Origin: Streptomyces venezuelae
Lineage (GTDB): Bacteria > Actinomycetota > Actinomycetes > Streptomycetales > Streptomycetaceae
Reading direction: 5' to 3'
NCBI RefSeq assembly: GCF_008642315.1
Contig: NZ_CP029192.1
Span: forward strand, 2,790,001-2,854,000
DNA length: 64,000 nt
Shown here: positions 1 to 10,433 of the stretch, piece after piece
Position numbering within the stretch: position 1 is the stretch's first letter
Layout of the letters: every line of letters starts with the position of its first letter
Notes under the pieces: model-generated
What the model saw: only the letters and a program-made list of their open reading frames with translations
The model's database searches: none
What the model was told of the DNA's origin: nothing
Program-made: the position numbers and the translations under genes

Positions 1-1043
1 CACTGGGAGTAGGTCGCGAAGCCCTCGTTGAGCCAGATGTTGTTCCAGGACTCGGGCGACACGGAGTCGCCGAACCACTGGTGGGCCAGCTCGTGGGCGA
101 TGGTCGACTCGCTGCGGATCGCGGAGTACACCGGCTTGGTCTGGGTCTCCAGGGAGAAGCCCGCCTGCGGCATGTCGTCGACGATGGCGCCGGTCTCCTC
201 GAAGGGGTAGGGGCCGAAGAGCTTCGACCAGTGGTCGGTGACCTCGGCCGTCACGCCGTACACGTCGACGTTGTTGCTGTTCTCCAGGACGGGGTCGATG
301 GCGACGTAGATCGGGGTCCCACCCGGGGTCGTGCCCTTCTTGACGTCGAACTTGCCGATGGTGGCGGTCGCGAGATAGGTCGCCATGGGCTTGGACTCGC
401 GCCAGTGGGCGACGGTCTGCCCGCCCTTGTCGTACGTGCCGACGAGACGGCCGTTGGAGACCCCGGTCAGGCCCTTGGGCGCCTTGATGCGGATGTCGAA
501 GGCGGCCTTGTCGGAGGGGTGGTCGCTGGAGGGGAACCAGGTGGACGCGGCGTTCGGCTCGCAGGCGACGAAGACGCCGTCGGTGGTCTTCATCCAGCCG
601 TAGTCGGAGCCGAAGACGATCGGGCCGCTGAGCGGTTCGGGCACGCCGCCGTAGGTGACGGTCACCGTGAAGTTCTTGTTCTTGCGCAGGGCGTCGCGCG
701 GCGTGACACGTATCTCGTCGCCGGCGCGCTTGAACGGGGCGCGTCTGCCGTTCACCTCGATCCCGGTGACCGTCAGCTTCTGCAGGTCGAGGTCGAAGGA
801 CGACAGGTTCTGGGTGGCGCGGGCGGTGATCGTGGTGCGACCGTCGAGGCGGTCGGTGTCGGGGTCGTAGGCGATGTCGAGGCCGTAGTGGTGGACGTCG
901 AAGCCGCCGTTGCCGAGCTGCGGGAAGTACGGGTCGCCGACACCCTCGGAGCCGGGGTGGGGCCCGGGCGCGGCGGCGATCAGACAGAAGGAGAGCGCCG
1001 CGGTCGCGAGCGCGCCCAGACGTGCCGAACGGGAGAGTGCCAT
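1..1043 (-). CDS. Secreted M1-family zinc aminopeptidase (N-terminal part; runs off the window)
   Basis: Only the first ~347 residues are present; the 3' end lies beyond position 1. ATG at 1043 follows a GAAGGGAAG-type ribosome site. Residues 1-25 form a signal peptide (RSAR n-region, then a hydrophobic stretch ending near AAAPG). An M1 N-terminal beta domain follows. Near the window edge is the zinc motif HELAHQW followed by WLNEGFATY, which supplies the third zinc ligand and marks M1 (gluzincin) peptidases. The family removes N-terminal residues from peptides; here it is exported, so it likely acts outside the cell. It lies directly downstream of the peptide importer on the same strand, which fits peptide scavenging. 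Family assignment is firm; substrate preference cannot be read. Confidence 0.93.
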   Translation of the reverse strand, partial: MALSRSARLGALATAALSFCLIAAAPGPHPGSEGVGDPYFPQLGNGGFDVHHYGLDIAYDPDTDRLDGRTTITARATQNLSSFDLDLQKLTVTGIEVNGRRAPFKRAGDEIRVTPRDALRKNKNFTVTVTYGGVPEPLSGPIVFGSDYGWMKTTDGVFVACEPNAASTWFPSSDHPSDKAAFDIRIKAPKGLTGVSNGRLVGTYDKGGQTVAHWRESKPMATYLATATIGKFDVKKGTTPGGTPIYVAIDPVLENSNNVDVYGVTAEVTDHWSKLFGPYPFEETGAIVDDMPQAGFSLETQTKPVYSAIRSESTIAHELAHQWFGDSVSPESWNNIWLNEGFATYSQ

Positions 1044-1174
1044 GAGTCTTCCCTTCGAACGCGATTCGATGGGGCATCCGATGTCGCGGACGGACACGGA
1101 CACGCAGACTCTGCACTCTCCCGCCAGGGCATGTACATGACCCGGTATGCGTACATGGTCCGGGTCAACTTGCC

Positions 1175-2350
1175 TTACGCGTCAGTCGACTTCTGACCCG
1201 TCTCCTTCTCCTTCGAAGCCTTGGAGACCTTCGGAGCCTCCGGCTTCGCGTCGCTCTCCTCCGCCTTGGACACCACCGAGACCACCTCGATCGCCTCCTT
1301 GGCCACCGAGAGGAGCTTGGTGTCCTCGGGCGCCTGGTCCTCCGCGTTCTCCGGGTGGTGGCACGCCACCTGGTGCCCGGTGGCGAGCGCGATCAGCGGC
1401 GGCTCCTTCGTCTTGCAGATCTCCGTCGCCTTCCAGCACCGCGTGTGGAAGCGGCAGCCGGTGGGCGGGTCGATCGGCGAGGGAACGTCGCCGCGGAGCA
1501 GGATGCGCTCGCTCTTGACGCCGCGCCGCTTGGGGTCGGGCACCGGCACCGCGGAGAGCAGCGCCTTGGTGTACGGGTGCATCGGCGTGGAGTAGAGGTC
1601 CTTGCGGTCCGCGAGCTCCACGATCTTGCCGAGGTACATCACCGCGATGCGGTCCGAGACGTGCCGGATGACCGACAGGTCGTGCGCGATGATCACGTAC
1701 GTGAGGCCGAGCTCGTCCTGCAGGTCGTCCAGGAGGTTGACCACCTGGGCCTGGATGGAGACGTCGAGGGCCGAGACCGGCTCGTCCGCCACGACCAGCT
1801 TGGGGCGGAGCGCCAGCGCCCGCGCGATGCCGATGCGCTGCCGCTGGCCGCCGGAGAACTCGTGCGGGTAACGGTTGTAGTGCTCGGGGTTGAGCCCGAC
1901 GCGCTCCAGCATCTCCTGCACGGTCTTCTTCACGCCGCCCTCGGGCTTGACGCCCTGGAGCTTGAAGGGCGCGCCGACGATCGTGCCGATGGTGTGCCGG
2001 GGGTTCAGCGACGAGTACGGGTCCTGGAAGATCATCTGCACGTCGCGGCGGAACGGACGCATGCCGCCCGTGCCCAGGTGCGTGATGTCCGTGCCCTCGA
2101 ACTCGACGCGGCCACCGGTCGGTTCGAGCAGACGCGTGATCAGCCGCCCCATCGTCGACTTGCCGCAGCCGGACTCGCCGACGACGCCGAGGGTTTCCCC
2201 GGGGCGTACGTCGAAGGTCAGCCCGTCGACCGCCTGGACCGCCGCCACCTGGCGCTGGAGCAGCCCCTTCTTGATGGGGAAGTGCTTCACCAGGCCGTCG
2301 ACCTTGAGCAGCGGCTCGGGCGAGCTCTGCGTCTGCGCCGGGATCGTCAT
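1175..2350 (-). CDS. Oligopeptide/dipeptide ABC importer ATP-binding protein (DppF/OppF type)
   Basis: 391 aa. Second ATPase of a peptide importer; it powers uptake at the inner face of the membrane. Walker A GESGCGKS, signature SGGQRQR, Walker [12 protein letters not shown] and the H-loop IIAHDLS are all present. The C-terminal oligopeptide-transporter domain has the cysteine motif CRFHTRC...C. A Lys/Glu/Ala-rich tail of about 50 residues follows, longer than usual. ATG 2350 was chosen; a GTG at 2377 overlapping the upstream stop (GTGA) would add nine residues and imply coupling to the upstream ATPase. It is the last gene of the operon. Function is firm; the transported peptides are unknown. 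Confidence 0.93.
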   Translation of the reverse strand: MTIPAQTQSSPEPLLKVDGLVKHFPIKKGLLQRQVAAVQAVDGLTFDVRPGETLGVVGESGCGKSTMGRLITRLLEPTGGRVEFEGTDITHLGTGGMRPFRRDVQMIFQDPYSSLNPRHTIGTIVGAPFKLQGVKPEGGVKKTVQEMLERVGLNPEHYNRYPHEFSGGQRQRIGIARALALRPKLVVADEPVSALDVSIQAQVVNLLDDLQDELGLTYVIIAHDLSVIRHVSDRIAVMYLGKIVELADRKDLYSTPMHPYTKALLSAVPVPDPKRRGVKSERILLRGDVPSPIDPPTGCRFHTRCWKATEICKTKEPPLIALATGHQVACHHPENAEDQAPEDTKLLSVAKEAIEVVSVVSKAEESDAKPEAPKVSKASKEKETGQKSTDA

Positions 2351-2373
2351 CTCCTGGCCCTTCACGTCATCGT

Positions 2374-3467
2374 TCACAGCTTCGGCGCAATCTCTTCGGT
2401 CCAGATCCGGGTGCGCTCCTCCTGCGACATGTGGCAGGCGGAGTAGTGCCCGTCCGCCACCAGACGCAGCTCGGGGCGTTCGGTGCGGGTGATCTGGTCC
2501 TTGGGGATGTCCGCGTAGGGGCAGCGCGGGTTGAAGGCGCAGCCGCTCGGCAGGTTGATCAGGCTGGGCGGGGAGCCCTTGACCGGGATGAGCCGCTCGG
2601 TCTCCTCGCGGTCGATGCGGGGCATCGAGCCGAGCAGGCCCCAGGTGTAGGGGTGCTGCGGTTCGTAGAAGACCTTCTCGGCGCTGCCGCGCTCGACACA
2701 CCGGCCGCCGTACATGACCAGGAGCTCGTCCGCCATCTCGGCGACCACGCCCAGGTCGTGCGTGATCATGATGACGGCGGAGCCGAACTCCTTCTGCAGG
2801 TCCCGGATGAGGTCGAGGATCTGCGCCTGGACGGTCACGTCCAGGGCGGTGGTGGGCTCGTCCGCGATGAGCAGCTCGGGGTTGTTCACCAGCGCCATGG
2901 CGATCATTGCGCGCTGGCGCATGCCGCCGGAGAACTCGTGCGGGTAGGAGTCGACGCGCTTGTCCGGCTGCGGGATGCCGACCCGGTCGAGCATCTCGAT
3001 CGCACGCTTGCGCGCGGTCTTCTTGTCGACGTCGTTGTGGACCCGGTACGCCTCGGTGATCTGCTTGCCGATGGTGTAGTACGGGTGCAGCGCGGAGAGC
3101 GGGTCCTGGAAGATCATCGCCATCTCGCGGCCGCGCAGCTTGCGCACCTCGTCGGCCGGGGCGCTCAGCAGCTCGGTGCCGTCCAGCCAGATCTCGCCGG
3201 AGAGCTGCGCCCTGCGGGAGCCGTACTGACCGGCGGTGTGCAGGCCGAGGATGCCCAGCGAGGTGACCGACTTGCCGGATCCCGACTCGCCCACGATGCC
3301 GAGGGTCTTGCCCTTCTCCAGCTGGAAGCTGAGCCCGTCGACGGACTTGACCAGGCCGTCGTCGGTCGGGAAGTGCACCTTGAGGTCGCGCACCTCGAGG
3401 AAGGCGGAGGGAGCGGGCGAGCCGGCGACGGGCTCGCCCACCGCTGCTCCGCTCTTGGACAGTTCGG

Positions 3468-3471
<4 letters not shown>
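2374..3471 (-). CDS. Oligopeptide/dipeptide ABC importer ATP-binding protein (DppD/OppD type)
   Basis: 365 aa. First ATPase of the peptide importer. Walker A GESGSGKS near residue 55, Q-loop MIFQDP, signature FSGGMRQR, Walker [13 protein letters not shown], and the C-terminal oligopeptide domain with [10 protein letters not shown]. About 30 residues precede the first beta strand. The ATG at 3469-3471 overlaps the stop of the upstream permease by four bases (ATGA), so translation is probably coupled. With the next ATPase it should form the NBD heterodimer of the transporter. Confidence 0.94.
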
Positions 3472-4469
<998 letters not shown>

Positions 4470-4620
4470 TGTGCGCGGCCCGGCGGGGGCCGGGACCCCC
4501 TTGTGAGGAGTCCCGGCCACCGCCCGGGGCCATCACCTGCCCTTCGGACTGGCGGGATTCGGCGGCGGTGGAACGAACAACTACTGCTTCCCTTGCGGGA
4601 GTTGCGTGACGCTACGGGTG

Positions 4621-6375
4621 TTACTTGACGACGCCGAGCGAGGCGTAGTCGTAACGACCGTTGTAGCCGTCGGACATGTAGGCGTTGGTCAGCCGCGACC
4701 CGCGCCAGGTGATGTTCTTCTCGTAGAGGAACGGCATCCAGTCGGCCTGGTCGAGGATCTTCTTGTCGAGCTCCTTGTAGACCTCGCCCGCCGCGGCCGG
4801 GTCGGTCTCCGCGATCGCCTTGTCGAAGAGCGCGTCGACCTTCTTGTCCTTGATCTGCGACTCGTTGTAGTTACCGGTCGGGTTCAGGAAGCGGCTGTCG
4901 AACAGCGGCTGCGCATAGCCCTGGCCGGACGGGAAGTCCGGGCCCCAGCCGCTCATCGTCATGCCGTAGCCGCGCTTCTTCACGACGGAGGGCGAGCCGG
5001 TGATGCTGGAGGTGTCGGCGCCGTCGAGGGAGTCGACCTGGACCTTGATGCCGACCTTGTCGAGGGCCTGCTGCAGCGCCTCGGCGGCGTCGACCTCACC
5101 CGGGTTGTTGCTGCGGGCGGTGAGCTTGGTGGTGAAGCCGCTCGGCTTGCCGCACTGCTTCAGCTCGTCCTTGGCCTTGGCGACGTCGGGCTTGCCCTTG
5201 CGCTCCAGCACCCCGTACGGGTCGTACTTGCTGTAGCCGGGGATCGCCACCGGGAAGGTGCTGTTGGCGATGTCACCGGCCGCGACCTTGCCGCCGCGGG
5301 TCTGCTGGATGCTCGCGAAGTCGGTCGCGTAGAACACGGCCTTGCGGCAGTGCACGTTGTCGAACGGCTTGGCGTTGTGGATCAGCGCGACGTAGCGCAC
5401 GAAGGACGTGTGCATGTTGTCGACGTTGCCGCGGTGGTCCGTGACGGCGCTGACGCGGCCGGACTGGGTCATGCCCGTGCCGTTGATGTCGAGGTCGAAG
5501 TCCCCCTCCATCAGCTTCTTGTCGTTCTCCTCCTGGTTGGCGGAGATCGTCACGTCGATCTTGTCGGGCAGCGCGGCGCGGATCGGGTCCGAGGACTTCT
5601 TCCACTTGTCGTTGCGGACCAGAACGATCTTCTTGTTGGACTTGTACTCCTGGAACTTGTACGGCCCCGAGGAGAACGGTCGCTGCGTGTACTTGGCCTT
5701 CGTGTCCTTGGCCTCCTTCACCGGCGAACCGGTGGGCATGGCCAGGAACTGCTCGAAGTCACCGTTGCGCTTGGGCAGCTTGAAGATGATCGTCTGGTCG
5801 TCGGGGGTCTCGATCGCGTCGAGGCCGCCCTTGTCCTTGTAGGGACCCTTGTACTTCGTCTTGGGGTCGAGCGTCTGGCGGATGTAGCCGGGGCCACCGG
5901 TGATGGTGTCCGTCGCCCAGGCGCGCTCGATGCCGTACTTGACGTCCTTGGAGGTCAGCTTGGAGCCGTCCTCCCACGTGAGGCCGTCACGCAGCTTGTA
6001 CGTGTAGGTCTTGCCGTCGTCGGAGATCTTCGCCGTGGAGGTGGCGAGGTCCGGGACCAGCTTCGTGCCCGCCTTGCCCGGCTTGGTGTCGTAGGTCACC
6101 AGCTGCCGGGTGTAGAAGCGCATGAAGTCCCACGTCATGCCGTAGTAGGCGCGCTGCGGGTCGGCGGAGTCCAGGTCCTGCTTGCCGACCATCTTCAGCG
6201 TGCCTCCCTTCTTCTTCGAAGGGTTGGCGATCTTGTTCAGCGCCGCGTTGTAGCCGGCACCCTTCGAGTCGCTGTCGCCACCGTCACCGCCGCCGCACGC
6301 CGTGGTGGTCACCAGCGCCGCGACGACGAGGGCCGCACCGCTGGTGAGCCGTCGTTTCGTGGAACCTGTGGGCAT
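4621..6375 (-). CDS. Peptide ABC importer substrate-binding lipoprotein (SBP family 5)
   Basis: 584 aa. Captures peptides outside the membrane and delivers them to the two permeases. The ATG at 6375 has a perfect GGAGG eight bases upstream. The N-terminus is a lipoprotein signal: KRR n-region, hydrophobic core, then TTTAC with the modified Cys near residue 24, followed by a Gly/Asp/Ser linker. The body has family-5 features such as LRDGLTWEDG, and GYYN/RYD-like segments near the C-terminus. It sits between the two permease genes. A 150-base gap separates it from the downstream permease; no clear terminator was seen there. Confidence 0.94.
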   Translation of the reverse strand: MPTGSTKRRLTSGAALVVAALVTTTACGGGDGGDSDSKGAGYNAALNKIANPSKKKGGTLKMVGKQDLDSADPQRAYYGMTWDFMRFYTRQLVTYDTKPGKAGTKLVPDLATSTAKISDDGKTYTYKLRDGLTWEDGSKLTSKDVKYGIERAWATDTITGGPGYIRQTLDPKTKYKGPYKDKGGLDAIETPDDQTIIFKLPKRNGDFEQFLAMPTGSPVKEAKDTKAKYTQRPFSSGPYKFQEYKSNKKIVLVRNDKWKKSSDPIRAALPDKIDVTISANQEENDKKLMEGDFDLDINGTGMTQSGRVSAVTDHRGNVDNMHTSFVRYVALIHNAKPFDNVHCRKAVFYATDFASIQQTRGGKVAAGDIANSTFPVAIPGYSKYDPYGVLERKGKPDVAKAKDELKQCGKPSGFTTKLTARSNNPGEVDAAEALQQALDKVGIKVQVDSLDGADTSSITGSPSVVKKRGYGMTMSGWGPDFPSGQGYAQPLFDSRFLNPTGNYNESQIKDKKVDALFDKAIAETDPAAAGEVYKELDKKILDQADWMPFLYEKNITWRGSRLTNAYMSDGYNGRYDYASLGVVK

Positions 6376-6476
6376 TTTCTCGTAACCTCCGAGATCGCGG
6401 TCCCTGGCCTTGTGCTGCCGGAGAACCATGGTTAGAGCCACCTGACATGCGGCAGGGGCAAGCCAGTTGGGACCTT

Positions 6477-7481
6477 CTAGCGCGTCCCCTTCGGGTCGAG
6501 CGCGTCACGCAGCCCGTCGCCGAAGAGGTTGAAGGCCAGGACGGTGATGAAGATCGTGACGCCCGGGAAGACCATGAACATCGGGTCGTGCTCGTACGTC
6601 TTGAGCGCGTCGCGCAGCATGCCGCCCCACGAGGCCGTCGGCGGCTTGACGCCGGCGCCGAGGAAGCTGAGGGCCGCCTCCGTGAGGATGTTGGTCGGGA
6701 TCATCAGCGTCGCGTAGACGGTGATGGGGGCGACCAGGTTGGGGAGCAGTTCGCGGAACAGGATGTGCCGCTTGCCGCCGCCGAGACTGCGGGCCGCCTC
6801 CACGTACTCGCGCTCACGGAGCGAGAGCGTCTGGCCGCGGACGATGCGCCCGACGTACGGCCAGCCGAAGAAGCCGATGACCATGACGAGGATCGCGACG
6901 CGCACGCTGGTGCCCTGCAGGCCGAGCAGGTCGTCGGGGAGCACGGAGACCAGCGAGATGATGAAGAGCAGCTGCGGGAACGAGAGCAGCACGTCCATCA
7001 CGCGGCTGATCAGGGCGTCGATCCAGCCGCCGAAGTAGCCGGCGATGATCCCGAAGAGGGTGCCGAGCGCCACGGCCACGATGGCCGCGAGGAACGCCAC
7101 GAGGAGCGAGATCCGCGCGCCGTAGACGATGCGGCTGAAGACGTCGCGGCCCTTGTTGGGCTCGACTCCGAAGAGGAAGTCGCCGCTGACGCCGCCGAGG
7201 GCGCCCTTGGGGAGGCCGGTCAGCTCGTCGAGCTGGTCCTGGTGGAAGCCGTTGGGGTCGTGGCCCAGCAGGTTCACGATCAGGGGCGCGAAGATGGCGA
7301 CCAGCACCAGGAGCAGCACGGTGATGCCGCCCGCCAGGGCGACCTTGTCCCGCTTCAGGCGGTTCCAGGCGATCTGCTTGAGGGACCGACCCTCGACCTT
7401 TTTCACCCCTGCATCAACTGCGGGGGCGACGTCCTGGGTCGGGTCCGCGTCCGCAGGTGTGTCATGCAATGGTGCCGTCAT
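6477..7481 (-). CDS. Peptide ABC importer permease (DppC type)
   Basis: 334 aa, first gene of the importer operon. ATG 7481 has GAGAGGGG upstream. About 40 hydrophilic residues precede the DppC signature start (WNRLKRDKVALAGG). Several hydrophobic helices and the EAA loop REYVEAARSLGGG follow. Together with the other four genes it makes a complete importer: two permeases, two ATPases and one binding protein. The region upstream (7482-7800) should hold the operon promoter, but no convincing -10/-35 pair was identified. Confidence 0.93.
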   Translation of the reverse strand: MTAPLHDTPADADPTQDVAPAVDAGVKKVEGRSLKQIAWNRLKRDKVALAGGITVLLLVLVAIFAPLIVNLLGHDPNGFHQDQLDELTGLPKGALGGVSGDFLFGVEPNKGRDVFSRIVYGARISLLVAFLAAIVAVALGTLFGIIAGYFGGWIDALISRVMDVLLSFPQLLFIISLVSVLPDDLLGLQGTSVRVAILVMVIGFFGWPYVGRIVRGQTLSLREREYVEAARSLGGGKRHILFRELLPNLVAPITVYATLMIPTNILTEAALSFLGAGVKPPTASWGGMLRDALKTYEHDPMFMVFPGVTIFITVLAFNLFGDGLRDALDPKGTR

Positions 7482-7800
7482 CGTGGCAGGGACCCCTCTC
7501 AACCGGTGGTGACCGGCCCGCACTTGCCGCTGTAGCGACGTGATCAGTCCGTCGTACGAAAGGGGCGGAGGCCCCTGGAGCGGGAGTCTTCATCCACGTC
7601 GCGATCTGTTACCAGACTTGACGGGGAAAGGATGCGCAACCGTGATGCTGATCGAGGTGTTCCGTTATCCGGACGCGAGTGAACGAGGGGCGAACACGGG
7701 GCAGTTGGGTCGCAAGGCGGCACGGGACCCCATAGGGCCCCACCTGCACCACAACGGACATCACGTCCGTCGTGGCTGTTCGGTGGCCGGTTCCCGTCGC
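7482..7800. other. Intergenic region upstream of the peptide importer
   Basis: 319 bases without a convincing gene; open frames here lack ribosome sites and family features. It lies between the stop of the first SseB gene (also minus strand) and the DppC start, so it must carry the importer's promoter or leader unless transcription reads through. A small GC hairpin (GGGGC-GGAG-GCCCC, 7561-7574) is visible. No clear terminator or operator was found. Confidence 0.4.
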
Positions 7801-8613
7801 TCAGTACTGCGCGGGGTAGCCGTATCCGCCCGCGGGGGCGGGGGCCGCCTGGGCCTCGCGGTCGTAGAACGGCCTGGCGTTGGCCCGTAGCCACATCGCG
7901 ACCGGGTCGTAATCGTCGGACATCGCGACCGTCGAGACGGGCAGGCCCTCGGGGACGGCGGGGATGGACTGGCGCATCATCGTGCGCACCGCGTCGACCG
8001 ACGGCGGCGACGTGTCGTACACGTCGAGGCCGATGGCCAGATAAGGCGCCCCGAGGGCGGGCTGCACCCACGCGCGGCGCAGCGAGCGGACGACGGGGGT
8101 GCGGTGGGCGTTCTGCGTCAACAGGGCGTAGAACTGGGGGATTTCGATGCTCGGCTCGGTGAGCCTGAGCGGGCCGGCGGGCAGCAGGTCCAGGCCCGTG
8201 GCGATGCGGCGCAGATCCAGCCAGGGGATGCCGACGCCGCCGCCGGGGGCGTGCGGGTTCAGCCAGATGCCGTAGTGGTCGGGGTAGAGGGTGCGGGCGA
8301 TGTCGATGCCCCGCACCACCTCGTAGCTACGGTTCCAGCCGCTGGCGGAGAGCTCCTGGGCGGAGGTCACACACGGTGCGTAGCCGAGCCCCTCCACTTC
8401 CATGTTGCCGTACTGGGCGTCGGGAGAGCCGGCCTGGCCGTGCCAGAGCAGCATCCACACCTGGTCGGCGGCGAGCGCGCGCAGCAGTGCCTCGTACGCG
8501 TCGTAACGCCCCGGCGTCACCTGGCGCAGCAACTGCTCGAACTTTCCCCGAGCTCTCGACTCCGCTCGCCCAGGGGAGGCCCCATCGCCCGCGGCCGTGC
8601 CCGACGCACTCAC
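7801..8613 (-). CDS. SseB-family protein (first of a tandem pair)
   Basis: 270 aa from GTG 8613, which has AAGGGG upstream. Resembles SseB (enhanced serine sensitivity) family proteins: an N-terminal SseB domain containing GIWLNPHAPGGG and a second domain ending with WLRANARPFYDRE. The short terminal motif W-L-R-A-x-x-R-P-F-Y is shared with the neighbouring paralogue. A Pro/Gly/Tyr-rich tail ends the protein. The biochemical role of SseB is unknown; E. coli sseB was named for an effect on serine sensitivity. Here the pair lies next to the gcv-glyA-sdaA block, which supports a link to serine/glycine metabolism by context only. Confidence 0.75.
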   Translation of the reverse strand: MSASGTAAGDGASPGRAESRARGKFEQLLRQVTPGRYDAYEALLRALAADQVWMLLWHGQAGSPDAQYGNMEVEGLGYAPCVTSAQELSASGWNRSYEVVRGIDIARTLYPDHYGIWLNPHAPGGGVGIPWLDLRRIATGLDLLPAGPLRLTEPSIEIPQFYALLTQNAHRTPVVRSLRRAWVQPALGAPYLAIGLDVYDTSPPSVDAVRTMMRQSIPAVPEGLPVSTVAMSDDYDPVAMWLRANARPFYDREAQAAPAPAGGYGYPAQY

Positions 8614-8686
8614 CCGTAACCGCCCCTTCGTGACGAACTCCGTGACCCTCGGCGGCCCCGTGCAAGACCTGAGGAATGCAACCAGC

Positions 8687-9469
8687 TTAAGCGGCGACGC
8701 GGTGGTAGAACGGCCGTACCTTCGCGCGCAGCCAGTCGCCGACCGGGTCCTGTGCCACGTCGAGCAGCACCAGGTTCACCGGCCAGGGGACCGGCACCTG
8801 CCCGAGCGCCCTGCCGAGCGCCTCCATGGGGAGGTCGCGCGCGTCGCCGTCCCAGGTGGACAGCTCGACGCCGACGAACAGCGTCGGGTCGTCCGTCTCC
8901 ACGGCGGCCAGACAGCGGCGCGCGGTGAGGACGACGCCCGCGGCCTCGAACTCGCGGCCCGCCGCGGTGAGGAAGTCGACCGGGTCGTCCTGCCAGTCCG
9001 GTTCGAAGAGGCGGACCCGGCCGCCGGTGCTCGGGCCGTCCAGTTCGGTGCGGCCGGTCCTGCAGAGCTCGGCGACGGCCTGCGGCGGCAGCGGGACGCC
9101 GACGGTGCCGTCGGGGTTCAGCGCGATGCCCAGCTGCGGGGGCAGGCCGCGGGCGAACTCCACGGCGGGTGCCACGGTGACGCCCATCCGGTCCGCCGCG
9201 TCGCCGAGCGCCTGGCGGAACTGCTGCTCGGAGGTGAAGACGGGGACGTACGCCTGTCCTTCGATCTCCAGGGTCGGCAGGTCCAGGGTGCCGCTGTCGG
9301 GGCCGCCGCCGTTCGGCAGCGGTATCCAGAGGTGGCTGCGGCCGAGCACCTCGACGATGCGGCCGCCCGCCGACCCGGGGGCGCCCAGTGAGGCCGCGAG
9401 GACCTCCTCCAGTTCGTTGCCCGGCCATCCGCCGTACGGATGGGCATGTGCCTGCGCCGGAAAGTCCAT
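8687..9469 (-). CDS. SseB-family protein (second of a tandem pair)
   Basis: 260 aa from ATG 9469. Two-domain protein: residues ~18-125 are an SseB-like domain (IVEVLGRSHLWIPL, then VPVFTSEQQFRQAL), residues ~130-260 a C-terminal domain ending DWLRAKVRPFYHRVAA. The LPPQLGIALNPDG segment parallels GIWLNPHAPGG in the neighbour. No signal peptide or membrane segment, so probably cytoplasmic. It precedes the other SseB gene by 73 bases on the same strand, suggesting one transcript. Duplicate origin is clear from shared order and motifs; biochemical role unknown. Confidence 0.78.
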   Translation of the reverse strand: MDFPAQAHAHPYGGWPGNELEEVLAASLGAPGSAGGRIVEVLGRSHLWIPLPNGGGPDSGTLDLPTLEIEGQAYVPVFTSEQQFRQALGDAADRMGVTVAPAVEFARGLPPQLGIALNPDGTVGVPLPPQAVAELCRTGRTELDGPSTGGRVRLFEPDWQDDPVDFLTAAGREFEAAGVVLTARRCLAAVETDDPTLFVGVELSTWDGDARDLPMEALGRALGQVPVPWPVNLVLLDVAQDPVGDWLRAKVRPFYHRVAA

Positions 9470-9529
9470 CTGTCCAACCCCTGCTCGCGACCGCTCTGCC
9501 TGCGGCTCGAACCCTAACGCCGGGCCCGC

Positions 9530-10276
9530 TCACCGGTCGAAGGCGATCACCCGGAGGTCCTGCGCGGCCGCGCGGTCGAGGAGCACCGCGGAGCGGCAGC
9601 CGCGGGGCAGCTCGCCGCGCTCGGTGGCGGCGACGAGGCGGCCGACCGTCCTGCGGTGGCGTGCGAACGCGTACCGGGAGACGCCGCGGCCGCGCTCGTG
9701 CTGGCCGCGCAGCGCGGTGTCCACCGGGACGTCGAGCACCAGGAGGTGCAGGGCCGTGCCGCGGCGGGCCGCCTCACGGGCGAGCCAGCGGCGCACCCAG
9801 GCCTGGGTGCCGCAGTCGTGCACGACGACACTCGCCCCGGAGCGCAGGGCGCGGCGCAGCGATGCGTAGTGCGCGAGGCGGACCAGGGGGCGGTACGCCG
9901 CGTAGGGCAGCAGCCTCGGCATGCGGCGGGACCAGCGGTCGCGGGTGTCCTGGGAGTCGATGCGCGGGCCGGTGACGGCCTGCCGCATGAGGGTCGATTT
10001 TCCGCCGCCGGGCAGCCCGGAGACGACGATCAGGTCGCCCTCGCCGAACGTGAGGCGGCGCGGGCCGTGGCCGGCCCGCTGCCGCAGGTCGCGGACGACG
10101 GCGACGGGGAGCCGGCCGCAGCTCTCCGCGGCCGGGGCCAGGGCCTGCTCGGGCAGCGCCTTCGACAGCGCCTTGGGCAGCACCTTGGGCAGCACCTTGG
10201 GCAGCGCCACCCCCGTGGAAGTGGCATAGAGACTCGTCCTGCTGCGCACCGTGATCGGCCTCCCCATAGCGGTCAC
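9530..10276 (-). CDS. Small AAA/P-loop ATPase or kinase-like protein with an N-terminal LPK repeat
   Basis: About 248 aa. Walker A GLPGGGKST lies near residue 85, and LLVLDVPVDTAL is a likely later strand. The layout resembles small nucleotide kinase-like AAA proteins that phosphorylate or hydrolyse unknown substrates. GTG 10276 was preferred because GGGGAAG lies six bases upstream; ATG 10267 is the alternative. Residues ~20-45 are a low-complexity run of LPKV/LPKA units encoded by 12-base tandem repeats (10151-10210). It is divergent from gcvT. No partner gene or substrate can be inferred. Confidence 0.7.
   Translation of the reverse strand: MTAMGRPITVRSRTSLYATSTGVALPKVLPKVLPKALSKALPEQALAPAAESCGRLPVAVVRDLRQRAGHGPRRLTFGEGDLIVVSGLPGGGKSTLMRQAVTGPRIDSQDTRDRWSRRMPRLLPYAAYRPLVRLAHYASLRRALRSGASVVVHDCGTQAWVRRWLAREAARRGTALHLLVLDVPVDTALRGQHERGRGVSRYAFARHRRTVGRLVAATERGELPRGCRSAVLLDRAAAQDLRVIAFDR
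10151..10210 (-). repeat. Five tandem 12-base units inside the P-loop ATPase gene
   Basis: Consecutive 12-base units of the type gggcagcaccTT (plus strand) fill 10151-10210 and encode LPKV/LPKA-type tetrapeptides on the minus strand. Units three and four are identical, the others differ by one to three bases. The unit length keeps the frame, so copy number could vary between strains without breaking the protein. Confidence 0.85.
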
Positions 10277-10293
10277 GTACTGCTTCCCCACCA

Positions 10294-10321
10294 AGTGTAA
10301 AGAGAAGGTAATGCGACACAA
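10294..10321 (-). promoter_or_regulatory. Possible promoter for the P-loop ATPase gene
   Basis: On the minus strand TTGTGT (10321-10316) and TACACT (10299-10294) are separated by 16 bases, close to a housekeeping sigma consensus. The predicted transcript would start roughly 10 bases before the GTG at 10276. Read from sequence only. Confidence 0.35.
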
Positions 10322-10433
10322 GAGCGTTCCGGAGTGACGGGACCCGTGACGGAACCCGCTGCCGGGCACGGGTCCCCCTGGACAGAGTCGCGTGCAATGA
10401 TGTGCGCGCCAACTCCATACAGGCCGTTCGAAT

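Noticed and set aside
1120..1170. A promoter upstream of the M1 peptidase using TTGACC at 1168-1163 and the CATGTACATG palindrome at 1130-1139
   Set aside because: No acceptable -10 hexamer at 16-18 bases; the palindrome could be chance.
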